Positions 18,370 to 27,704 of a stretch of DNA of 64,000 bases are shown piece by piece (the first letter of the stretch is position 1; each line of letters begins with the position of its first letter). A program made the translations under genes and the position numbers. Under the pieces are notes generated by a model, which did no database searches, was not told the origin of the DNA, and saw nothing but the letters and a program-made list of their open reading frames with translations. The stretch is from NCBI RefSeq assembly GCF_004135205.1, contig NZ_CP035490.1:1-64000 (forward strand), in the 5' to 3' direction. The stretch comes from Hahella sp. KA22 (GTDB taxonomy: Bacteria > Pseudomonadota > Gammaproteobacteria > Pseudomonadales > Oleiphilaceae).

Positions 18370-19674
18370 ATGCAGGCCCGTTGTCCCACTCTGTTTATTT
18401 CCGCCATGGCTTCCGGCCAGGGTAAAACCACCGTCACCGCCGCCCTGGCGCGTTATCATCGCAACCAGGGTCGCAAAGTGCGTGTCTTCAAGACCGGTCC
18501 GGACTACCTCGATCCGCAGATTTTGCAGATCGCTTCCGGCGCGCCGGTGGAACCATTGGACCTGTGGATGGCGGGTGAGGAATATTGTCGCGACCAGCTC
18601 TATCGCGCCGCCCGCGAAGCGGACCTGATCCTGATCGAAGGCGCTATGGGTTTGCTGGACGGCGAGCCCAGCAGCGCGGATCTCGCCGCCCGCTTCAATC
18701 TCCCCGTCGCCGTCGTGATCAACGCCAAAGGTATGGCGCAGACCACCGCCGCAGTGGCCTATGGACTCGCCAATTACCGACGCGATTTTCAGTGCGTGGG
18801 CATTATCGCCAACGCCCTCGGCAGCGAGCGTCACCTGTCGCTTATCGCTGAGAGCCTGCCCTCGCAGGTTCCTTTGTTGGCCGGAATATTTCGCGATGAC
18901 GCCATCGCCCTGCCGGAGCGGCATCTGGGTCTGGTGCAACCTTATGAACAGCAAGGGCTGGAGCAGCGCCTGGATCAGGCCGCCGCCGCCATCGCCCACA
19001 CTCCGCTGGCCAATTTGCCCGCCGCCGCCAGGTTCAAACCCGCGCTGCGACCCGCTGTCAGACCCATGCTCGCAGGAGTGCGCATCGCCGTCGCCCGCGA
19101 TGCGGCGTTCAGTTTTATCTACGCCGCCAACCTGCGTCTGTTGCAGGAGATGGGCGCGGAGGTTCTGTTCTTCTCTCCCCTTGAGGACAGCGAGCCGCCG
19201 CCTGCGGATGCGCTGTGGCTGCCCGGCGGCTATCCGGAACTCCATGCCGAGCGCCTGTCCGCCAATCAGGCTATGAAAGCGGCGTTGAAACGTTTTTATA
19301 TGGACGGTCGTCCGATGCTCGCGGAATGCGGCGGCATGCTGTATGCGCAGGAAACGCTCACCGATCAGCAGGATCGAATTTTCGCCATGGCCGGACTGAT
19401 TCCCGGCGCGGGGGAGATGCGCGCCAAACGCGGTTGCCAGGGCATGCAGACGGCGCCGCTGCCGGAAGGCGACGTGCGCGCTCACGCCCATCATCACTCC
19501 CGCAGCCATGGAACCCGGCCGCCCATCGCCTATGGCCGCCGTCAGCGTCATCCCGCTCCCGGCGAGATCATCGTGCGCAGCAAGGGCCTGACCGCCACCT
19601 ATTTGCACCTGTTCTTCCCTTCCAATCCCAGCGCCGTGGCCAACCTGTTCCGGCCGGGCGCTACGGAAGCCTGA
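18370..19674 (+). CDS. cbiA: Cobyrinic acid a,c-diamide synthase
   Basis: 434 residues. It amidates carboxylates a and c of (cobalt) cobyrinic acid, using ATP and glutamine. The N-terminal ATPase begins LFISAMASGQGKTTVTAAL (P-loop of the dethiobiotin-synthetase fold) followed by KTGPDYLDP. The C-terminal glutaminase-like domain has WLPGGYPELHAERL and the nucleophile cysteine in LAECGGMLYAQE, then GLIPGAGEMRAKRG and a late histidine-rich HAHHHSRSHG. I chose the ATG at 18370, with GGAG upstream, over an in-frame GTG at 18343 because homology starts at once. CobB is the name in the aerobic scheme. Confidence 0.93.
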   Translation: MQARCPTLFISAMASGQGKTTVTAALARYHRNQGRKVRVFKTGPDYLDPQILQIASGAPVEPLDLWMAGEEYCRDQLYRAAREADLILIEGAMGLLDGEPSSADLAARFNLPVAVVINAKGMAQTTAAVAYGLANYRRDFQCVGIIANALGSERHLSLIAESLPSQVPLLAGIFRDDAIALPERHLGLVQPYEQQGLEQRLDQAAAAIAHTPLANLPAAARFKPALRPAVRPMLAGVRIAVARDAAFSFIYAANLRLLQEMGAEVLFFSPLEDSEPPPADALWLPGGYPELHAERLSANQAMKAALKRFYMDGRPMLAECGGMLYAQETLTDQQDRIFAMAGLIPGAGEMRAKRGCQGMQTAPLPEGDVRAHAHHHSRSHGTRPPIAYGRRQRHPAPGEIIVRSKGLTATYLHLFFPSNPSAVANLFRPGATEA

Positions 19675-19677
19675 GGC

Positions 19678-20778
19678 ATGTGGCGGGAGAGCCCCGAACG
19701 CCAGCAGCCGTTGCGCACAGGCCTGACCACCGGGACCTGCGCCACCGCCTGCGCTCTCGCCGCCGCCCGCCTGCTGCTGACCGGAAAATCCTGTGACGAA
19801 TGCGAAGTCACTTTGCCGAAAGGCAAGAAAGTACGTCTGCCCATCGCCGAGTGCCGCCGCCTCGACCTGCACAGCGCTTACGCCGTGACCGTTAAGGACG
19901 CCGGCGACGATCCTGACGTCACCCATGGCGCGCGGGTGTTCGTCATCGCCAGCCTGGGAACCGGCGCAGGAGAAGTGCGCTTTTCCGCCGCCGACGGCGT
20001 CGGCACGGTCACCCGCGATGGTTTGTCTCTGGCGGTGGGCGAACCCGCTATCAACCCGACTCCGCGCCGCATGATTCGCGAACATCTGCTGGAACTGGCG
20101 GACGAGTGCGCCTACAACGGCGCCTTTGATGTAGCGGTCGGCGTGGAGAACGGCGCCGCCCTGGCGCAAAAAACCATGAACCCGCGTCTGGGCATCGTGG
20201 GCGGACTTTCCATCCTGGGAACCACCGGCATTGTGCGGCCGTTTTCCTGCTCCGCCTATATCGCCTCCATCCATCAGGGCGTGGACGTGGCCCGCGCCAA
20301 CGGTTACCAGCACATCGCCGCCTGCACCGGCAACGCCAGCGAAGACTACGCGCGCCGTCAGTACGGCCTGTCGGACATGGCGTTGATCGAAATGGGCGAC
20401 TTCGCCGGGGCCCTGTTGAAGTATCTGCGCCGCTCACCGCTGCGCCGGCTCACCATCGTGGGCGGCTTCGGCAAGATCAGCAAACTCGCCTGCGGACATC
20501 TGGACCTGCACAGCAAAGCCTCGGAAATAGACCTGGGCTTCATCGCCGACGCCGCCGAATCCCTGGGCGCCGCGCCGGACGTTTTAGCCGCCATGCGCGC
20601 CGCCAATACCAGTATCGAGGCGTTGCGTCTGGCCGGCGACCTGCCCCTGGGCGATCTGATCTGCCGTCGCGCCTGGGAAAAAGCCGCCTACACCATGCAT
20701 AACAGCATGCAGTTGGAAGTGGTGGCGATTGATCGTCAGGGCCTGCCGGTGGGCGCCTACGCGGGAGAAGACTTATGA
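19678..20778 (+). CDS. cbiD: Cobalt-precorrin-5B (C1)-methyltransferase CbiD
   Basis: 366 residues. The opening [22 protein letters not shown] is the diagnostic CbiD N-terminus, followed by [13 protein letters not shown] and a [12 protein letters not shown] segment. Near the end PHxD-like [19 protein letters not shown] is the other strongly conserved block. CbiD belongs to the oxygen-independent route and takes the place of CobF. It starts three bases after cbiA stops and overlaps cobK by four bases (ATGA), so translation is coupled. Confidence 0.95.
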   Translation: MWRESPERQQPLRTGLTTGTCATACALAAARLLLTGKSCDECEVTLPKGKKVRLPIAECRRLDLHSAYAVTVKDAGDDPDVTHGARVFVIASLGTGAGEVRFSAADGVGTVTRDGLSLAVGEPAINPTPRRMIREHLLELADECAYNGAFDVAVGVENGAALAQKTMNPRLGIVGGLSILGTTGIVRPFSCSAYIASIHQGVDVARANGYQHIAACTGNASEDYARRQYGLSDMALIEMGDFAGALLKYLRRSPLRRLTIVGGFGKISKLACGHLDLHSKASEIDLGFIADAAESLGAAPDVLAAMRAANTSIEALRLAGDLPLGDLICRRAWEKAAYTMHNSMQLEVVAIDRQGLPVGAYAGEDL

Positions 20779-21638
20779 CTTTGCTGATACTTGGCGGCGT
20801 ACGTGACGCCAAACTCTGCGCAGACCGACTGCACGCTCAGGGCGTTCCGCTGGTTTACAGCCTCGCGGGACTACTGGAGCGCCACGAGGCCCCCTACCCG
20901 ATTATCAGCGGCGGCTTTGCGCGTTTCGGCGAAGACAGCGTCAGCGGCCTGGCGAACTACCTCCGCGACCATCAGATCACGGCGGTGGCGGACCTGACTC
21001 ACCCTTACGCCGCGACGATTTCTTCCAGCGCCGTCCGTGCGGCGCGGCTCCGCGAGATTCCCTGCTGGCGCTTTCAACGTCCGCCTTGGCGGCCGGGACC
21101 ACAGGATCGCTGGATTGAAACAGACGGCGGCGACGATCTGTTGCACCGACTTGAAGATTATCGACGACCGTTTTTCACCCTGGGACGCAGCGCCTTTCCA
21201 TTGCTGGCGCAGGCGGAGTCTCTGGGCCTGCCGGCGGAGCAGCGCTGGCTCATTCGCTCCGCGTTGCCGGCGCCCGGTACGCTGGCGTCACGCAACAATA
21301 TTGATTTCATACAGGCGCGCGGGCCGTTCGCGCTGCAAGAAGAAAGAAATCTGTTCGACGCCTTCGGCGTGGACGCCCTGGTCTGCAAAAACAGCGGCGG
21401 CGCGGCCACTGAGGCGAAACTGCAAGTCGCCGCAGAGCGCGGCTTGCCGGTGTTCATGCTGCGGCGTCCGCCAACACCCAGGGCGACACGGGAATTTGAC
21501 GATCTGGAGCGCTTTATTGAGCACTGCGCCGCCATGACGCTCCCGCTTGGCCCACTGGATCAAACCTATAACAAACACTCTGATAGCGGGCCTTCCTGCG
21601 CCCGCGACAGCACACGAGAGGAAAACGATCATGTCTAA
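20775..21638 (+). CDS. cobK: Precorrin-6A / cobalt-precorrin-6A reductase
   Basis: 287 residues, NAD(P)H-dependent reduction of the macrocycle. Family segments: [26 protein letters not shown] (normally SLAGRT), [38 protein letters not shown], and [29 protein letters not shown] near the C-terminus. The last 35 residues extend past the usual end and overlap the start of cbiX by eight bases. CbiJ is the name in the anaerobic scheme. Confidence 0.93.
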   Translation: MTLLILGGVRDAKLCADRLHAQGVPLVYSLAGLLERHEAPYPIISGGFARFGEDSVSGLANYLRDHQITAVADLTHPYAATISSSAVRAARLREIPCWRFQRPPWRPGPQDRWIETDGGDDLLHRLEDYRRPFFTLGRSAFPLLAQAESLGLPAEQRWLIRSALPAPGTLASRNNIDFIQARGPFALQEERNLFDAFGVDALVCKNSGGAATEAKLQVAAERGLPVFMLRRPPTPRATREFDDLERFIEHCAAMTLPLGPLDQTYNKHSDSGPSCARDSTREENDHV

Positions 21639-22632
21639 CAGCGATAAACCCGCCATCTTATTCGTCGGGCACGGTTCTCGCGATAACGAAGCCGTGGAGC
21701 AGTTTCATCAGCTGACCAAACATTTTCGCGAACGCTTTCCGGACCGCCTTTGCGCCACCGGTTTTCTGGAGTTCGCCCGCCCGGTCATCGCCGACGGCGT
21801 GGATGAACTGGTGAAGCAGGGCGCCACCCGCATCAGCGCCATTCCCGGCATGCTGATGGCGGCGGGCCACGCCAAGAACGACATTCCCAGCGAGCTCAAC
21901 ACCCTGCAAAGAGAGTTCGAAGGCGTCAGCATCAACTACGGCGCCGAGCTGGGGGTTAACCCCAATATGCTGCGCGCCGCCCGCGACCGCATTGAGGAGG
22001 CGGAGCCGGAGTTTGGCGAGGGTTACTCCCGTCAGGACACCCTGCTGGTGGTGGTGGGACGCGGCGCCTCCGACCCAGACGCCAACTCCAATATCAGCAA
22101 AATCACGCGCATGCTGGAGGAAGGCATGGGCTTCGGCTGGGCCATCACCTGCTACAGCGGCGTCACCACGCCGCTGGTTCCCGATGCGTTGAAGCGCGCC
22201 CACGGGCTGGGCTTCAAACAGGTCATCGTTTTTCCCTACTTCCTGTTTACCGGACGTCTGGTGAAAAAAATTTACGACTGGGCGGACAGCTATCAGTCCG
22301 AATATCCCGACGTAAAAGTGGTGAAAGCGCCTTACCTCAATGACCACCCGCTGATTCTCGACACCTTCGCCGATCGCCTGGAAGAGATCGAAAAGGGCAG
22401 CCCCAATATGAATTGCCAGATGTGTCAGTACCGGGTGCAGATCGTCGGCAACGAGCACAAGGTGGGTCTGCCGCAGGAAGGCCATCATCACCATGTGCGC
22501 GGCATCGGCACCGATGGCGATCACAGTCATCACCACCATCATCATGACCACCATCACAGTCATGGACATCATGGCCATCACCACAGTCATGATCACGATC
22601 ACAGCCACGACCAAGAAGAGGCGAAATCCTGA
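21631..22632 (+). CDS. cbiX: Sirohydrochlorin cobaltochelatase CbiX, long form with His-rich tail
   Basis: 333 residues. It inserts cobalt into sirohydrochlorin, the early-cobalt step. The start at 21631 follows GAGAGGAAAAC and gives AILFVGHGSRDNEA, with the metal/base histidine H14. The second half repeats the chelatase fold (VVVGRGASDPDANSNISK). A CQMC pair near residue 266 could bind metal or a cluster. The last 45 residues contain long His runs (HHHHHHDHHHSHGHHGHHH), typical of long CbiX forms and likely a cobalt store. It lies between cobK and cobH in the operon. Confidence 0.93.
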   Translation: MSNSDKPAILFVGHGSRDNEAVEQFHQLTKHFRERFPDRLCATGFLEFARPVIADGVDELVKQGATRISAIPGMLMAAGHAKNDIPSELNTLQREFEGVSINYGAELGVNPNMLRAARDRIEEAEPEFGEGYSRQDTLLVVVGRGASDPDANSNISKITRMLEEGMGFGWAITCYSGVTTPLVPDALKRAHGLGFKQVIVFPYFLFTGRLVKKIYDWADSYQSEYPDVKVVKAPYLNDHPLILDTFADRLEEIEKGSPNMNCQMCQYRVQIVGNEHKVGLPQEGHHHHVRGIGTDGDHSHHHHHHDHHHSHGHHGHHHSHDHDHSHDQEEAKS

Positions 22633-22638
22633 GGGGCT

Positions 22639-23280
22639 ATGCACTTCGACTACGAAAAAGATCCTCTGGCTATTGAGCAGGAAAGTTTCCGTCAGATTCG
22701 TGAGCTGACTGACCTGACCTCACTGACTCAGGACGAAGCCCAGGTGGCGATGCGTCTGATCCACAGTTGCGGCGATCCGCAGATCATGACGCAACTGCGC
22801 TTTACGTCAGGGGCGGTGGACGCCGGACTCGCCGCTATTCGCGCTGGCGCGCCGGTGTTATGCGATGTGGAAATGGTCCGTCACGGCCTCACCAAACGCA
22901 TGTTGGAAACACCCGCCCACTGCTTTTTGAATGCGCCGGAAACGCCGGATTTGGCCAAGGCTCGTGGCGAAACCCGCTGCATGGCGGCGTTGGAGTTATG
23001 GCGTCCTCTGCTGGCGGATAGCGTCGTGCTGATCGGCAACGCGCCTACCGCCTTGTTCCGCTTGCTGGAAATGGTGCGCGACGGCGCTCCCAGACCGGCG
23101 CTGGTCATCGGCATGCCGGTGGGCTTTGTGGGCGCGGCGGAATCGAAGGACGCGCTCTGGCGTCACTGCGGCGAACTTGGTTTGCAAGCGATCGTTTTAC
23201 TGGGTCGACAGGGCGGCAGCGCCCTCACTGCCTCCGCCTTCAACGCGTTATTGCGCATCAGCCGGGGAATCTATTTCTGA
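22639..23280 (+). CDS. cobH: Precorrin-8X methylmutase
   Basis: 213 residues. It moves the C11 methyl to C12 to give (hydrogeno)cobyrinic acid. H42 in RLIHSCGD occupies the position of the known catalytic histidine. Other family blocks are GAPVLCDVEMVRHGLTKRM, LIGNAPTALFRLLEMV and PALVIGMPVGFVGAAESK. It starts six bases after cbiX and its stop abuts cobL (TGATG). Also known as CbiC. Confidence 0.95.
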   Translation: MHFDYEKDPLAIEQESFRQIRELTDLTSLTQDEAQVAMRLIHSCGDPQIMTQLRFTSGAVDAGLAAIRAGAPVLCDVEMVRHGLTKRMLETPAHCFLNAPETPDLAKARGETRCMAALELWRPLLADSVVLIGNAPTALFRLLEMVRDGAPRPALVIGMPVGFVGAAESKDALWRHCGELGLQAIVLLGRQGGSALTASAFNALLRISRGIYF

Positions 23281-24551
23281 TGCATCAGTCCGCCTTGCAC
23301 CACCCTTTGGTGCATGTCATCAGCCTGGGAGTGGGCGAACGCGCGCTGTTAAGCGACCCGGCCCAGGATGCCTTGCGTCGCGCCGATCTAATCATTGGCT
23401 CGGAGCGACAGTTGCACACCGTGGCCAGCTACCCGTCCCAAGGCCGCACTGCGCCGCTGCCTTCGCCCTTCAGCAGATTGCAGGAACTGTTAAGCCGCGA
23501 TAGCGGACAGGAAATTGTGCTGCTGGCGTCCGGCGACGCCCTGTTTTTCGGCGTCGGCAACTGGCTCAACCGCAATTTCCCGCCATCGCAACTGCGCTTC
23601 TATCCGCAGATTTCCAGCGTCCAGGCCGCCTGTCATGAGGTGGGACTGGATGAACATGACATGCAGGTGATCAGTCTGCACGGTCGCCCTTTCGCCAGCC
23701 TGCGCGCCCAGCTGCGCAACCGCCGCCGCTATGCGCTGCTGACGGACCAGCACAGTCATCCTCAGGCGATCGCCCAGGCCTTGCAGGCATGGGGGATGCG
23801 GGATTCGACGCTGTGGGTGTGCGAGCAACTGGGCTACCCCGAACAACGCATTCGCAAGTTTTCCGTTGCGGAACTGCTCGCTTCACCACCGGACGTCCAC
23901 GCCCTGCATGTGACGCTGTTGCAGACTGCCGGGCCAGGCGGCGTCCTGCCTGAATTTCCCGGCATGGCGGACCAGGATTTCCATACTGACGGCGAGCCCG
24001 GCAAAGGCATGCTCAGCAAGCGTGAAGTGCGTCTGTGCATCCTGTCTTTGCTACAGCCTTGCGCTGAGGATATCGGCTGGGACGTCGGCGCCGGTTGCGG
24101 CGGCGTGGCGGTGGAGTGGGCGCGCTGGAATCCGCGGGGACAGGTGTACGCCATCGAGCGCCACGAAGAGCGCTTGCGCCAGTTGCAGCGCAACCGCGAA
24201 CATTTCGGCGTCGTGCGCAACCTGCACGTGGTCGCGGGCCGGGCGCCGGACGCATTGGCGGACCTGCCCCGCCCCAGCGTCGTGTTTATCGGCGGCAGCG
24301 ACGGCGAGATGGATACGCTGCTGCGCCACTGCTGGGAACAACTTCCCCCTGGCGGACGCCTGGTGGCCAGCGCGGTCACCGAGGACAGCAAAAGCCGCCT
24401 GCAACAGTTTCAGGCGCACATACAGGACGGCGACGCCGAATGGACGCAGATCGCCGTCAGCCGAGGGGAAACCTTGGCGGGACAATTATTGATGCGGCCG
24501 CAATTGCCGGTCACGTTGGTCAAGTTCAGCAAACGGACATTTTCTTCATGA
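23280..24551 (+). CDS. cobL: Precorrin-6Y C5,15-methyltransferase (decarboxylating), CbiE-CbiT fusion
   Basis: 423 residues. The N-terminal half is a CbiE-type tetrapyrrole methylase (VHVISLGVGERALLSDPAQDALRRADLIIGSERQL, LLASGDALFFGVGNWL, ISLHGRPF). The C-terminal half, from about residue 240, is a CbiT-type class I methyltransferase with the SAM motif DVGAGCGGVAVEWAR. It methylates C5 and C15 and decarboxylates the C12 acetate. The fusion is the CobL arrangement. Its TGA overlaps the ATG of cobI. Confidence 0.95.
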   Translation: MHQSALHHPLVHVISLGVGERALLSDPAQDALRRADLIIGSERQLHTVASYPSQGRTAPLPSPFSRLQELLSRDSGQEIVLLASGDALFFGVGNWLNRNFPPSQLRFYPQISSVQAACHEVGLDEHDMQVISLHGRPFASLRAQLRNRRRYALLTDQHSHPQAIAQALQAWGMRDSTLWVCEQLGYPEQRIRKFSVAELLASPPDVHALHVTLLQTAGPGGVLPEFPGMADQDFHTDGEPGKGMLSKREVRLCILSLLQPCAEDIGWDVGAGCGGVAVEWARWNPRGQVYAIERHEERLRQLQRNREHFGVVRNLHVVAGRAPDALADLPRPSVVFIGGSDGEMDTLLRHCWEQLPPGGRLVASAVTEDSKSRLQQFQAHIQDGDAEWTQIAVSRGETLAGQLLMRPQLPVTLVKFSKRTFSS

Positions 24552-25270
24552 CGACACCCATTTCCACCGGCGTGTTTTTCGGCGTCGGCGTCGGTCCTGG
24601 CGATCCGGAGCTGCTGACGCTGAAAGCCGTACGCCGTCTGCAGCAGGCGGATGCGCTCGCATACATCGTCAATAGCGACGGCCATTCCCTGGCCAAGCAA
24701 ATCGCATCGCCACATCTGCGCACTGAGGCGCAAACGCAACTGCCGATTCGCATCGAAATGTGCAGTGATCGACGTCAGGCGGAGCAGGCTTATGATGAAG
24801 CCGCCGCCAGCATCGCCCGCTTGCTGGATCAGGGGCAGGATTTGGCGTTTCTGTGCGAAGGCGACCCGCTGTTTTACGGCTCTTTCGCCTATCTGCTGGC
24901 GCGCCTCGCGCCAAAGTATCCCTGCGTCGCCATCCCCGGGATCAGTTCGCCCCAGGCCGCCTCCGCCGTCACCTTGTTGCCTCTGGCGTTGCAGCATGAA
25001 AATCTGGCGGTGATCAGCGCCCGTTGCCCGGATGCGGAACTGCTCGACGCGCTGTCCCGCTTCGATAATCTGGCGATTCTCAAAGGCGGACGCAAACGCA
25101 GCCGCGTACTGGAACTGATCGCCGCCACCGGCCGCACGAGAGATGCCGTGTATCTGGAGCACCTGACTCAGACGCAGCAGCGCGTCGTGCGCGACGTGAC
25201 TACGCTTGATGACGAGCCCGGCCCTTACTTCTCCCTGTTTCTGGTATGTCGCCGCAAGGGAACGTCATGA
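24548..25270 (+). CDS. cobI: Precorrin-2 / cobalt-precorrin-2 C20-methyltransferase
   Basis: 240 residues, tetrapyrrole methylase family. The glycine-rich GVGVGPGDPELLTLKAVRRLQQADALAY and the FLCEGDPLFYGSFAYLLARL segment identify the C20 enzyme (CobI/CbiL). An open frame extends far upstream of 24548, but that part is inside cobL in another frame; the ATG at 24548 overlaps the cobL stop as ATGA and begins the family homology. Since cobalt is inserted first by CbiX, cobalt-precorrin-2 is the likely substrate. Confidence 0.94.
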   Translation: MTTPISTGVFFGVGVGPGDPELLTLKAVRRLQQADALAYIVNSDGHSLAKQIASPHLRTEAQTQLPIRIEMCSDRRQAEQAYDEAAASIARLLDQGQDLAFLCEGDPLFYGSFAYLLARLAPKYPCVAIPGISSPQAASAVTLLPLALQHENLAVISARCPDAELLDALSRFDNLAILKGGRKRSRVLELIAATGRTRDAVYLEHLTQTQQRVVRDVTTLDDEPGPYFSLFLVCRRKGTS

Positions 25271-26043
25271 CGGCGATAATCGCCCTGACCCCGGCCGGTC
25301 GCGCCCTGGCGGAGCGATTGCAGGTCCTGTCGCCCACGCCAATGGCGCTGCATTACAAGCCCACTCCCTTTCAGGAAACGGCGCAGAGCCTGTTTCAGCA
25401 GGGCGAGCCGCTGATTTTTATCTGCGCCGCCGGCATTGTGGTGCGCACGCTCGCGCCTGTATTGCAGGACAAATATCGGGACCCACCGGTGCTGGTGCTG
25501 GATGAAGGTGGACGCTTCGTCATTCCATTGCTTTCCGGCCATGAAGGCGGCGCCAACGAATGGGGACGCCAGATCGCGGAACGCCTCAATGCCCAACTGG
25601 TCTTGACCACCGCGCAGCCCTATCTGGAGCCGGTGTACACGCTGGGCATGGGCTGTGAGCGGCATTGTCCGCTGGAGGCGCTGGAAGAGTTGGCGGATCA
25701 ATGTCTCGCCCAGGTGGGACTGATCTCATCGCAGATTCAAACTCTCGCCTCCATTGATATCAAAGCGGATGAAGTCGGCCTGATCGAACTCGCCCGCCGC
25801 CGCAACTGGACCTATCAGACCTGGAGTCCCGCGCACTTGTCCGCGTTCGAGGGACAATTGACGCAGAAGTCCGACATCGTATTCAGGGAAACCGGCGTTT
25901 ACGGGGTGGCGGAAGCCGCCGCCCTAGCCTCCGCCGCCCAATTGAGCGGCGCGCCCGCCGAGCTGGCTTTACCCAAACACAAGAACCGACGCGCCACGTG
26001 CGCAGTCGCCCGCAGCTATTTACCGCGCAAGACAGAAACATGA
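25267..26043 (+). CDS. cbiG: Cobalt-precorrin-5A hydrolase CbiG
   Basis: 258 residues. It opens the delta-lactone and releases the C2 unit as acetaldehyde, a step specific to the oxygen-independent route. Blocks seen are FICAAGIVVRTLAPVLQDKYRDPPVLVLDEGGRFVIPLLSGHEGGAN, GMGCERHCPLEALEEL, ASIDIKADEVGLIELA and the late FRETGVYGVAEAAALASA. The ATG at 25267 overlaps the cobI stop; an earlier in-frame ATG at 25246 lies inside cobI and lacks homology. It overlaps cobJ by four bases. Confidence 0.94.
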   Translation: MTAIIALTPAGRALAERLQVLSPTPMALHYKPTPFQETAQSLFQQGEPLIFICAAGIVVRTLAPVLQDKYRDPPVLVLDEGGRFVIPLLSGHEGGANEWGRQIAERLNAQLVLTTAQPYLEPVYTLGMGCERHCPLEALEELADQCLAQVGLISSQIQTLASIDIKADEVGLIELARRRNWTYQTWSPAHLSAFEGQLTQKSDIVFRETGVYGVAEAAALASAAQLSGAPAELALPKHKNRRATCAVARSYLPRKTET

Positions 26044-26849
26044 AACGACTTTACGTACTGGGCTCCGGTCCGGGTTCGGAATTGATGATCACCCCCCAGG
26101 TGGAGCAGGCCATCGCCGCCAGCAGCGATCTGGTGGCTTATGGCCTGTATCTGGAATTACTGGGTGAGCGCACCCGGGATAAAACGTTGCACGACCTGCC
26201 TCTGGGCGAGGAAATCGAGCGCGCCCGGCTGGCGCTGAATCTGGCCGCCGCCGGCAAGCCCACGGCGCTGATCTCCAGTGGAGACATCGGCATTTTCGCC
26301 ATGGCGACCCTGGTGTTCGAGCTGCTGGAGCGTCAGCTCAGCGGCGCCGAAACAGGAGCGGACGATCATGACTGGCGTCAGGTCGACATTCAGGTCATGC
26401 CCGGCGTCAGCGCCATGCAGGCCGCCGCCGCCAGCATGGGCGCCGCGCTGGGTCATGACTTCTGCGCGGTGTCCCTGTCCGATCTGCTGACGCCCTGGGA
26501 AACCATAGAAACCCGCATTCGCGCCGTGGCGGCGGCGGATTTCGTTATCGCCTTCTACAACCCGGTATCCCGCAAGCGCCGCTGGCAGTTGGCCCGCGCC
26601 AAGGAACTCTTGATGCAGCGGCGTCCCGCCGACACGCCGGTGATATTGGGGCGCAACCTGACCCGTCAGGACGAGCGCGTCAGCGTCTGTACGCTGGCGG
26701 AGCTGGATGTGGAGCAAGTGGATATGCTGACCCTGGTGCTGGTGGGCAGCAGCGCCACCCGCTGCTTCCAAAATGGCGACAAACAGTGGGTGTATACGCC
26801 GCGAGGCTACGCCCGCAAGCTCACCCAACCAGAGAGCGTCGCGTCATGA
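26040..26849 (+). CDS. cobJ: Precorrin-3B / cobalt-factor III C17-methyltransferase
   Basis: 269 residues, CobJ/CbiH. Begins MKRLYVLGSGPGSELMITPQVEQAI, then LVAYGLYLELL, ALISSGDIGIFAMATLVFELLE, VMPGVSAMQAAAASMGAALGHDFCAVSLSDLLTPWETIETRI and FYNPVSRKRRWQL, all typical of ring-contracting C17 methylases. The ATG at 26040 forms an ATGA overlap with cbiG, so the open frame further upstream is not used. No extra ferredoxin-like C-terminal domain is present. Its stop overlaps cobM. Confidence 0.94.
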   Translation: MKRLYVLGSGPGSELMITPQVEQAIAASSDLVAYGLYLELLGERTRDKTLHDLPLGEEIERARLALNLAAAGKPTALISSGDIGIFAMATLVFELLERQLSGAETGADDHDWRQVDIQVMPGVSAMQAAAASMGAALGHDFCAVSLSDLLTPWETIETRIRAVAAADFVIAFYNPVSRKRRWQLARAKELLMQRRPADTPVILGRNLTRQDERVSVCTLAELDVEQVDMLTLVLVGSSATRCFQNGDKQWVYTPRGYARKLTQPESVAS

Positions 26850-27640
26850 CCGTCTATTTTATCGGCGCCGGCCCCGGCGATCCTGATCTGCTGACCATCA
26901 AGGGACAGCGCCTCATTCAACGTTGCCCGGTCATTCTCTACGCCGGCTCGCTGGTGCCGGAGGAAATCCTGGCGCAGGCGGACCCTGCGGCGGAAATCAC
27001 TGACACCGCGCCTCTGAATCTGGATGAAATTCTACAACTGATCGTCGACGCACATGCGCGAGGGCTGGACGTGGCGCGGATTCATTCCGGCGATCCATCC
27101 ATCTATGGCGCTATCGGCGAACAGATTCGTCGCCTGCAAGCGCTGGCGATTCCGTTTGACGTCATTCCCGGCGTCACTTCCACCAGCGCCGCCGCCGCGT
27201 TGCTGGGCAAGGAGCTGACCTTATCCGGCGTCTCCCAGACCGTCATCCTGACCCGCTACGCAGGCAAAACCCCCATGCCCGAGCGGGAGAATCTCGTCTC
27301 CCTGGCGCAACATGGCGCGACACTGGCGATACATCTGGGCGTCACCCGCCTGCATCAGATTGTCGAGGACCTGACGCCACATTACGGCGCAGACTGTCCC
27401 GTCGCCGTCTGTTATCGGGTGGGCTGGCCGGATCAGCAGCATATCCTGGGCACGCTCGCGGATATCGTGGAGCAAGTGCGCGCCGCCAAAATCACCCGTA
27501 CGGCGCTGATTCTGGTGGGAAGGGTGCTGGCCAGCGAGGATTTCAATGAGTCCTATCTCTACGACGCCGCGCAGGCCCACATTTATCGGCCCAAAGTGAA
27601 ACCGGAAACGCCGCGGAAAGTGCGCCGTACTCAAGCGTAG
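26846..27640 (+). CDS. cobM: Precorrin-4 / cobalt-precorrin-4 C11-methyltransferase
   Basis: 264 residues, CobM/CbiF. MTVYFIGAGPGDPDLLTIKGQRLIQRCPVILYAGSLVPEEIL and ARIHSGDPSIYGAIGEQIRRL are diagnostic, and the SQTVILTRYAGKTPMPE segment forms the substrate loop. It is the last gene of the riboswitch-controlled operon. The ATG at 26846 overlaps the cobJ stop as ATGA. Two strong hairpins follow at 27660-27704. Confidence 0.94.
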   Translation: MTVYFIGAGPGDPDLLTIKGQRLIQRCPVILYAGSLVPEEILAQADPAAEITDTAPLNLDEILQLIVDAHARGLDVARIHSGDPSIYGAIGEQIRRLQALAIPFDVIPGVTSTSAAAALLGKELTLSGVSQTVILTRYAGKTPMPERENLVSLAQHGATLAIHLGVTRLHQIVEDLTPHYGADCPVAVCYRVGWPDQQHILGTLADIVEQVRAAKITRTALILVGRVLASEDFNESYLYDAAQAHIYRPKVKPETPRKVRRTQA

Positions 27641-27659
27641 AATACAGTGGCGGCCTGGT

Positions 27660-27704
27660 CAGACGGAGAATATGTCCGTCTGGCGACGCCGCTACTTCTA
27701 GCGG
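27660..27704 (+). terminator. Two hairpins after cobM, possible operon end
   Basis: CAGACGGA/TCCGTCTG (27660-27682) and CCGCTA/TAGCGG (27689-27704) are perfect stems 20 bases after cobM. Neither is followed by a T run on the plus strand, so classical intrinsic termination is uncertain; they may protect the 3' end. Confidence 0.4.

Noticed and set aside
18337-20313. A 658-codon open frame on the minus strand across cbiA/cbiD
   Set aside because: It is the reverse shadow of GC-rich cbiA and cbiD, both of which have clear family matches.
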